Part shown: positions 58,914-64,000 of the stretch, piece after piece
How positions within the stretch are numbered: position 1 is the first letter of the stretch
How the letters are laid out: each line of letters starts with the position of its first letter
DNA from: Dechloromonas sp.
GTDB lineage: Bacteria; Pseudomonadota; Gammaproteobacteria; Burkholderiales; Rhodocyclaceae
NCBI GenBank assembly: GCA_028687035.1
Contig: JAQUAX010000012.1
Location: 1 to 64,000, forward strand
Length of the DNA stretch: 64,000 nt
Reading direction: 5' to 3'
Translations under genes and position numbers: made by a program
The notes under the pieces: model-generated
Database searches by the model: none
What the model was told of the DNA's origin: nothing
The model's input: only the letters and a program-made list of their open reading frames with translations

Positions 58914-59600
58914 ATGATTTTCGCCGTCGTCGAGGACAGTCGCAGCCAGGCTGAAGTTCTCAAGGCCCTCCTGAAGAGCGAAGGCCATCAGGTCGAGGTC
59001 TTTCTGGAAGGCGGGGACTGCCTCGAAGCGATGAAGACGCAGACCTTCGATTTCTTCATCATCGACTGGACCTTGCCCGACATGGGCGGCGACGAGGTGC
59101 TGAAGCATGTCCGCGAGAAGTGCGGCTGGGACGTCCCGGTGGTCTTCTGCACCGCGCGCACCGAGGAAGAGGCCGCGGCCGACATCCTGCGCCTGGGTGC
59201 CGACGATTTCATCCCGAAGCCGATCCGCTACATGGAATTCCTGGCCCGCATCCAGGCGCTGCTGCGCCGGCTGCAGGGCGGACGCCCGTCGTCGATGCGC
59301 CACGGCAACATCGAGGTCGACCTGAAGGGGCGGCGGATCCGCGTCGGCGGCAACGACATCGACCTGACCCAGCGCGAATTCGATCTCGCCGTGATCTTCC
59401 TGCGCAACGTCGGCCGCGTGCTGTCGCGCGAGGAGCTGCTGTCCAGCGTCTGGGCCCGCGACAGCGAGGTCGATACGCGCACCGTCGACACGCACGCCAG
59501 CCGTCTGCGCAAGAAGCTCGGCCTGGGGGGCGAGAGCGGCCTGATGCTGACCTCGGTCTACGGCCAGGGCTACCGGCTCGACACCGTCCAGCAGGGCTGA
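58914..59600 (+). CDS. OmpR/PhoB-family response regulator
   Basis: A 228-aa regulator: receiver (AVVEDSRSQ, phospho-acceptor in FIIDWTLPDMGGDE, CTARTEEE, KPIRYMEF) and a winged-helix DNA-binding domain (DLTQREFDLAVIFLRNVGRVLSREELLSSVW, TRTVDTHASRLRKKL, TSVYGQGYRL). No cognate kinase is adjacent. It sits between metG and apbC, which are often direct neighbours in betaproteobacteria, so it may be an insertion. Start set by GGAAGG. Confidence 0.93.
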   Translation: MIFAVVEDSRSQAEVLKALLKSEGHQVEVFLEGGDCLEAMKTQTFDFFIIDWTLPDMGGDEVLKHVREKCGWDVPVVFCTARTEEEAAADILRLGADDFIPKPIRYMEFLARIQALLRRLQGGRPSSMRHGNIEVDLKGRRIRVGGNDIDLTQREFDLAVIFLRNVGRVLSREELLSSVWARDSEVDTRTVDTHASRLRKKLGLGGESGLMLTSVYGQGYRLDTVQQG

Positions 59601-59621
59601 TCCCGGCGCGGTCGTTTCGGT

Positions 59622-59627
59622 TATACT
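59622..59627 (+). promoter_or_regulatory. -10 element for apbC
   Basis: TATACT, 52 nt before the apbC start and 22 bp after the regulator stop. Confidence 0.45.
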
Positions 59628-59678
59628 CTACAAAATCGCTCGGGTATTGGCCGGGCGTCCCTTCCGACCGGAGCCCCC

Positions 59679-60770
59679 ATGAGTCTCAGCGAACAGCAAA
59701 TCAGGACCGCGTTGTCTGGCGCGGTCGACCCCAATACCGGCAAGGATTTCGTCGCCGGCAAGACCTTGAAGAACCTGCGCATCGACGGCGCCGACGTGTC
59801 CTTCGACATCGAGCTCGGCTACCCGGCGAAGAGCCAGATCGACGCGATCCGCAAGCAGGTGATCGCCGCCGTGCGCACGCTGCCGGGCGTTGGCAACGTG
59901 TCGGCCAACGTCTATTCGAAGATCGTCGCGCATTCGGTGCAGATGGGCGTCAAGCTGCTGCCCGGCGTCAAGAACATCATCGCCGTCGCGTCCGGCAAGG
60001 GCGGCGTCGGCAAGAGCACGACCGCGGTCAACCTGGCACTCGCGCTGGCCCAGGAAGGCGCCAGCGTCGGCATCCTCGACGCCGACATCTACGGTCCGTC
60101 GCAGCCGCAGATGCTCGGCCTGGCCGGCCGTCAGCCGGAATCGACCGACGGCCAGAGCATGGAGCCGCTGGAGGCCTACGGCGTGCAGGCGATGTCGATC
60201 GGCTTCATGGTCGATGTCGAGACGCCGATGGTCTGGCGCGGCCCGATGGTCGCCCAGGCGCTCGACCAGCTGCTGAACCAGACCAACTGGCGCGACGTCG
60301 ATTACCTGGTGGTCGACATGCCGCCGGGCACCGGCGACACCCAGTTGTCGCTGGCGCAGAAGGTGCCGGTGACCGGCGCGGTGATCGTCACGACGCCGCA
60401 GGACATCGCGTTGATCGACGCGCGCAAGGGCCTGAAGATGTTCGAGAAGGTCAATATCCCCATCCTCGGCATCGTCGAGAACATGAGCATCCACGTCTGC
60501 ACGAACTGTGGCCACGCCGAGCACATCTTCGGCGAAGGCGGCGGCGAGAAGATGTGCGCCGACTACGACACCGAATTCCTGGGCAGCCTGCCGCTCGAGA
60601 TGGCGATCCGCCAGATGGCCGACGGCGGCAAGCCGACCGTGGTCGGCGCGCCGGATTCGAAGGCGGCCGAAATCTACCGCGCGATCGCCCGCCGCATCGC
60701 GGTGAAGATCGCCGAGAAGGCCAAGGACATGACGTCGAAGTTCCCCAACATCGTCGTGCAGAACACCTGA
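59679..60770 (+). CDS. apbC: Mrp/NBP35-family iron-sulfur carrier ATPase
   Basis: A 363-aa P-loop protein that delivers Fe-S clusters. An N-terminal MIP18/DUF59 domain (about 1-90), deviant Walker A IAVASGKGGVGKSTTAVNLA (about 102-121), Walker B VVDMPPGTGDTQL (about 212) and the cluster-binding CxxC in HVCTNCGH (about 273-277). It lies upstream of dcd, separated by a strong terminator. Confidence 0.95.
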   Translation: MSLSEQQIRTALSGAVDPNTGKDFVAGKTLKNLRIDGADVSFDIELGYPAKSQIDAIRKQVIAAVRTLPGVGNVSANVYSKIVAHSVQMGVKLLPGVKNIIAVASGKGGVGKSTTAVNLALALAQEGASVGILDADIYGPSQPQMLGLAGRQPESTDGQSMEPLEAYGVQAMSIGFMVDVETPMVWRGPMVAQALDQLLNQTNWRDVDYLVVDMPPGTGDTQLSLAQKVPVTGAVIVTTPQDIALIDARKGLKMFEKVNIPILGIVENMSIHVCTNCGHAEHIFGEGGGEKMCADYDTEFLGSLPLEMAIRQMADGGKPTVVGAPDSKAAEIYRAIARRIAVKIAEKAKDMTSKFPNIVVQNT

Positions 60771-60791
60771 AAATTTCCCCTGTTTTCAAGG

Positions 60792-60823
60792 ATAAAGGCG
60801 GGTAGAATCCCGCCTTTATTTTT
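60792..60823 (+). terminator. rho-independent terminator of apbC
   Basis: ATAAAGGCGGG and CCCGCCTTTAT make a perfect 11-bp stem with a 6-nt loop, followed by TTTTT. It lies 21 bp after apbC and ends 21 bp before dcd. Confidence 0.9.
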
Positions 60824-60843
60824 GGTTGACCGCAGGAACCCAG

Positions 60844-61410
60844 ATGGCCATCAAATCGGACAAGTGGATACGCCGCATGGCGGAAGAGCACGGCATGATC
60901 GAGCCCTTCGAGCCGAATCTCGTCCGCGAGGTGAACGGTCACAAGATCGTGTCATACGGCACCTCGAGCTACGGCTACGACATCCGCTGCGCCCGCGAAT
61001 TCAAGGTGTTCACGAACATCAATTCGACGGTCGTCGACCCGAAGAACTTCGATCCGAAGTCCTTCGTCGAGATCGAGTCGGACGTCTGCATCATCCCGCC
61101 GAACTCCTTCGCGCTGGCCCGGACCATGGAGTATTTCCGCATCCCGCGCTCGGTGCTGACCGTCTGTCTCGGCAAATCGACCTACGCGCGCTGCGGCATC
61201 ATCGTCAATGTGACGCCCTTCGAGCCGGAATGGGAAGGCCACGTGACGCTGGAGTTCTCGAACACGACGCCGCTGCCGGCCAAGATCTACGCTGGCGAAG
61301 GCTGCGCCCAGGTGCTGTTCTTCGAGTCCGACGAAGTCTGCGAGACCTCGTACAAGGACAGAGGCGGCAAGTACCAGGGGCAGGAAGGCGTCACCCTGCC
61401 CAAGATCTGA
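60844..61410 (+). CDS. dcd: dCTP deaminase
   Basis: A 188-aa enzyme converting dCTP to dUTP for thymidylate synthesis. The family motifs are [22 protein letters not shown] at the start, the catalytic-Glu segment [38 protein letters not shown] (about 125-162) and [14 protein letters not shown] at the end. AGGA precedes the ATG chosen; an in-frame Met 6 codons upstream lies nearer the terminator. Confidence 0.96.
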   Translation: MAIKSDKWIRRMAEEHGMIEPFEPNLVREVNGHKIVSYGTSSYGYDIRCAREFKVFTNINSTVVDPKNFDPKSFVEIESDVCIIPPNSFALARTMEYFRIPRSVLTVCLGKSTYARCGIIVNVTPFEPEWEGHVTLEFSNTTPLPAKIYAGEGCAQVLFFESDEVCETSYKDRGGKYQGQEGVTLPKI

Positions 61411-61455
61411 CGCCGCGCCTTTTCGTCAGCTCGTAACGTACCCGTCTTATTCTGT

Positions 61456-61473
61456 GACCCGCTGCGGCGGGTC
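61456..61473 (+). repeat. hairpin in the leader of the decarboxylase gene
   Basis: GACCCGC-TGCG-GCGGGTC followed by GTCGCTTTT. It could be a terminator for dcd or a leader hairpin, 22 bp before the next start. Confidence 0.5.
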
Positions 61474-61494
61474 GTCGCTTTTCAAGGAAACACA

Positions 61495-63723
61495 ATGCGC
61501 TTCCACTTCCCCGTCATCATCATCGACGAAGACTTCCGCTCGGAGAACACCTCCGGTCTCGGCATCCGGGCGCTGGCCGAAGCCATCGAGAAGGAAGGCC
61601 TGGAAGTGCTCGGCGTCACCAGCTACGGCGACCTGACCTCGTTCGCGCAGCAGCAGAGCCGCGCCTCGGCCTTCATCCTGTCGATCGACGACGAGGAGCT
61701 GGCACTCGAGCCGGAAGAAACGCTGGCCGAACTGCGCGCCTTCGTCACCGAAATCCGCAACCGCAATGCCGAGATCCCGATCTTCCTGCACGGCGAGACG
61801 CGGACTTCGCGCCATATCCCGAACGACGTGCTGCGCGAGCTGCATGGCTTCATCCACATGTTCGAGGACACGCCGGAGTTCATCGCCCGCAACGTCAAGC
61901 GCGAAGCCAAGGCCTACCTCGCGTCGCTGCCGCCGCCGTTCTTCCGCGCGCTGGTGCATTACGCCGCCGACGGTTCGTATTCCTGGCACTGTCCGGGCCA
62001 CTCGGGCGGCGTCGCCTTCCTGAAGTCGCCGGTCGGCCAGATGTTCCACCAGTTCTTCGGCGAGAACATGCTGCGCGCCGACGTCTGCAACGCCGTCGAG
62101 GAACTCGGCCAGCTGCTCGACCACACCGGCCCGGTCGCCGCTTCCGAGCGCAATGCGGCGCGCATCTTCAACTCGGATCACCTGTATTTCGTCACCAACG
62201 GCACCTCGACGTCGAACAAGATCGTCTGGCACTCGACGGTCGCGCCGGGCGACATCGTCGTCGTCGACCGCAACTGCCACAAGTCCATCCTGCACGCGAT
62301 CATGATGACCGGCGCGATCCCGGTCTTCCTGATGCCGACGCGCAACAACTTCGGCATCATCGGCCCGATCCCGAAGAGCGAGTTCGCCTGGGAAAGCATC
62401 CAGAAGAAGATCGCCGCCAACCCCTTCATCGCCGACAAGAGCGCCAAGCCGCGTGTGCTGACCATCACGCAATCCACCTACGACGGCATCCTCTACAACG
62501 TCGAGGACATCAAGGAAGAGCTGGACGGCCGCATCGACACGCTGCATTTCGACGAGGCCTGGCTGCCGCACGCCGCCTTCCACGACTTCTACGGCGACTA
62601 CCACGCGATCGGCGCCGATCGCCCGCGCTGCAAGGAGTCGATGGTCTTCTCGACGCAATCGACGCACAAGCTGCTGGCCGGCCTGAGCCAAGCCTCGCAG
62701 ATCCTGGTCCAGGACTGCGAAAACCGCCAGCTCGACCGCGACCTGTTCAACGAGGCTTACCTGATGCATACCTCGACCTCGCCGCAATACTCGATCATCG
62801 CCTCGTGCGACGTCGCGGCGGCGATGATGGAAGCGCCGGGCGGCACGGCATTGGTGGAAGAATCGATTACCGAGGCGCTCGATTTCCGCCGCGCGATGCG
62901 CAAGGTGGACGAGGAGTGGGGCGCCGACTGGTGGTTCAAGGTCTGGGGGCCGGACGACCTGTCCGAGGAAGGTATCGAGGAGCGCGACGCGTGGATGCTG
63001 AAGCCGGGCGAGCGCTGGCACGGCTTCAACAACCTGGCCGACGGCTTCAACATGCTCGACCCGATCAAGGCGACGATCATCACCCCGGGCCTCGACGTCG
63101 ATGGCGATTTCGCCGACGAATTCGGCATTCCGGCGGCGATCGTCACCAAGTACCTGGCCGAGCACGGCGTCATCGTCGAGAAGTGCGGCCTGTACAGCTT
63201 CTTCATCATGTTCACGATCGGCATCACCAAGGGCCGCTGGAACACGCTGGTCACCGCGCTGCAGCAGTTCAAGGACGACTACGACAAGAACCAGCCGCTG
63301 TGGCGTGTGCTGCCGGAATTCGTGCAGAAGAACCCGCGCTACGAGCGCGTCGGCCTGCGCGACCTGTGCACGCAGATCCACAACGTCTACAAGCAGAACG
63401 ACGTCGCCCGCCTGACCACCGAGATGTACCTGTCGGACATGGTGCCGGCGATGCGCCCGGCCGACGCCTTCGCCAAGATGGCGCACCGCGAGATCGAGCG
63501 CGTGCCGGTCGACGAACTCGAGGGCCGCGTCACCGCGGTGCTGCTGACGCCGTATCCGCCGGGCATCCCGCTGCTGATCCCGGGCGAGCGTTTCAACCGG
63601 ACGATCTGCAGCTACCTGAAATTCGCCCGTGAATTCAATGCGCGCTTCCCCGGCTTCGAAACCGACGTGCATGGCCTGGTCAAGGGCGCCGACGGCCGCT
63701 ACTACGTCGACTGCGTGCGCTGA
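61495..63723 (+). CDS. arginine/lysine/ornithine decarboxylase family protein
   Basis: A 742-aa fold-type I PLP decarboxylase with the N-terminal wing domain (about 1-125), the large PLP domain (WHCPGHSGGVAF at about 162-173, PLP-Lys392 in STQSTHKLLAGLSQ, HFDEAWL) and the C-terminal domain (LTPYPPGIPLLIPGE). This is the group that includes inducible lysine, ornithine and arginine decarboxylases. Substrate preference cannot be decided by eye. No paired antiporter gene is nearby, so a polyamine-biosynthetic role is more likely than acid resistance. AAGGA precedes the ATG. Confidence 0.93.
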   Translation: MRFHFPVIIIDEDFRSENTSGLGIRALAEAIEKEGLEVLGVTSYGDLTSFAQQQSRASAFILSIDDEELALEPEETLAELRAFVTEIRNRNAEIPIFLHGETRTSRHIPNDVLRELHGFIHMFEDTPEFIARNVKREAKAYLASLPPPFFRALVHYAADGSYSWHCPGHSGGVAFLKSPVGQMFHQFFGENMLRADVCNAVEELGQLLDHTGPVAASERNAARIFNSDHLYFVTNGTSTSNKIVWHSTVAPGDIVVVDRNCHKSILHAIMMTGAIPVFLMPTRNNFGIIGPIPKSEFAWESIQKKIAANPFIADKSAKPRVLTITQSTYDGILYNVEDIKEELDGRIDTLHFDEAWLPHAAFHDFYGDYHAIGADRPRCKESMVFSTQSTHKLLAGLSQASQILVQDCENRQLDRDLFNEAYLMHTSTSPQYSIIASCDVAAAMMEAPGGTALVEESITEALDFRRAMRKVDEEWGADWWFKVWGPDDLSEEGIEERDAWMLKPGERWHGFNNLADGFNMLDPIKATIITPGLDVDGDFADEFGIPAAIVTKYLAEHGVIVEKCGLYSFFIMFTIGITKGRWNTLVTALQQFKDDYDKNQPLWRVLPEFVQKNPRYERVGLRDLCTQIHNVYKQNDVARLTTEMYLSDMVPAMRPADAFAKMAHREIERVPVDELEGRVTAVLLTPYPPGIPLLIPGERFNRTICSYLKFAREFNARFPGFETDVHGLVKGADGRYYVDCVR

Positions 63724-63771
63724 CCGGCAGGCGGCCGGGGCAGCGCTCCGACCGCGCCCCGGGCCGGCGCT

Positions 63772-64000
63772 TCAGGCCGCGTGCTGCCGGCCGAGCCGGA
63801 CGCGAACGCTGAAGGTGCTGCCGCTGCCCGGCCGGCTGCTGACCGCGATGTCGCCGCCCATCAGCCGGGCCAGCTGGCGGCACAGCGCGAGGCCGAGACC
63901 GGTGCCGCCGTACTTGCGGGTCGACGAGCCGTCGATCTGCTCGAACAGCGTGAACAGGCGGCTGCAGTCGTCGGCGGAGATGCCGATGCCCGTATCGGCG
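63772..64000 (-). CDS. histidine kinase, C-terminal end (cut by window edge)
   Basis: Only the last 76 residues are present: [44 protein letters not shown] and [13 protein letters not shown]. They contain the G1 and G2 boxes of a HATPase domain as in hybrid/PAS-type histidine kinases, and then stop. The protein has no receiver after the kinase core. It converges on the decarboxylase gene with a gap of 48 bp. Confidence 0.85.
   Translation of the reverse strand, partial: ADTGIGISADDCSRLFTLFEQIDGSSTRKYGGTGLGLALCRQLARLMGGDIAVSSRPGSGSTFSVRVRLGRQHAA

Overview
The window is GC-rich (about two thirds G+C by eye) chromosomal DNA of a betaproteobacterium, most likely of the Rhodocyclales (Azoarcus/Azospira/Dechloromonas-like). 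The strongest taxonomic sign is a tRNA-Ile(CAT) gene interrupted in the anticodon loop by a 208-nt group I intron that closely matches the Azoarcus tRNA-Ile ribozyme, next to rpoD. The housekeeping genes (rpsU-yqeY-dnaG-rpoD, tsaD, leuS-lptE-holA, dnaE, metG, apbC, dcd) are complete and show no frameshifts.

Layout. 1-2.98 kb is a small, AT-richer accessory patch: a lipoprotein gene, the C-terminal stump of a tyrosine integrase, a 15-bp near-repeat of the tRNA 3' end, two hypothetical exported proteins, the intron-bearing tRNA, and an orphan 5' half of the same tRNA. 2.99-7.5 kb is the macromolecular-synthesis operon, read leftwards. 7.6-14.1 kb holds tsaD, a receiver-domain protein and a 1381-aa hybrid histidine kinase. 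14.1-25.4 kb carries plsY/folB, a ZIP metal transporter, a packed leftward operon proA-acyl-CoA dehydrogenase-ogt-xerD-ybaK, then leuS-lptE-holA. 25.7-42.5 kb has uvrD, a membrane-anchored TAXI protein coupled to a ParA ATPase, a two-receiver protein, a sialidase-like protein with a membrane partner, a heme-motif GGDEF-EAL protein, an enoyl-CoA hydratase, dnaE, a soluble chemoreceptor, an HTH-receiver protein and a 2-Cys peroxiredoxin.

42.6-51.6 kb is the most distinctive locus: five abutting or overlapping genes encoding one DUF2309/DabA protein with all four expected zinc-site residues and four Mrp/NDH-1 antiporter-type membrane subunits (three NuoM-like, one NuoL-like), with no other complex I subunits. 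This looks like an enlarged version of the DabAB/MpsAB inorganic-carbon pump. It starts with a promoter that appears to drive a leaderless 16-codon Cys-containing upstream ORF. Directly downstream are a receiver-TPR protein and a minimal histidine kinase, then a convergent SulP-STAS anion transporter of the family that includes bicarbonate carriers, so 42.6-55.6 kb may be a carbon-uptake neighbourhood (inference).

55.7-64 kb contains a ribbon-helix-helix regulator with repeats in its promoter, an intergenic region with palindromes and an inverted pair of DnaA-box-like sequences, metG, an OmpR-type regulator, apbC, dcd, an arginine/lysine/ornithine-type decarboxylase and the 3' end of another histidine kinase cut by the window edge.

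A recurring promoter style is visible: a good -10 hexamer, often with an upstream TGn, only 6-8 nt before the start codon and with no Shine-Dalgarno sequence (tsaD, dnaE, ybaK, the sialidase-like gene, the dab-operon upstream ORF), which predicts several leaderless mRNAs. All functional calls come from reading the sequence; no searches were run.
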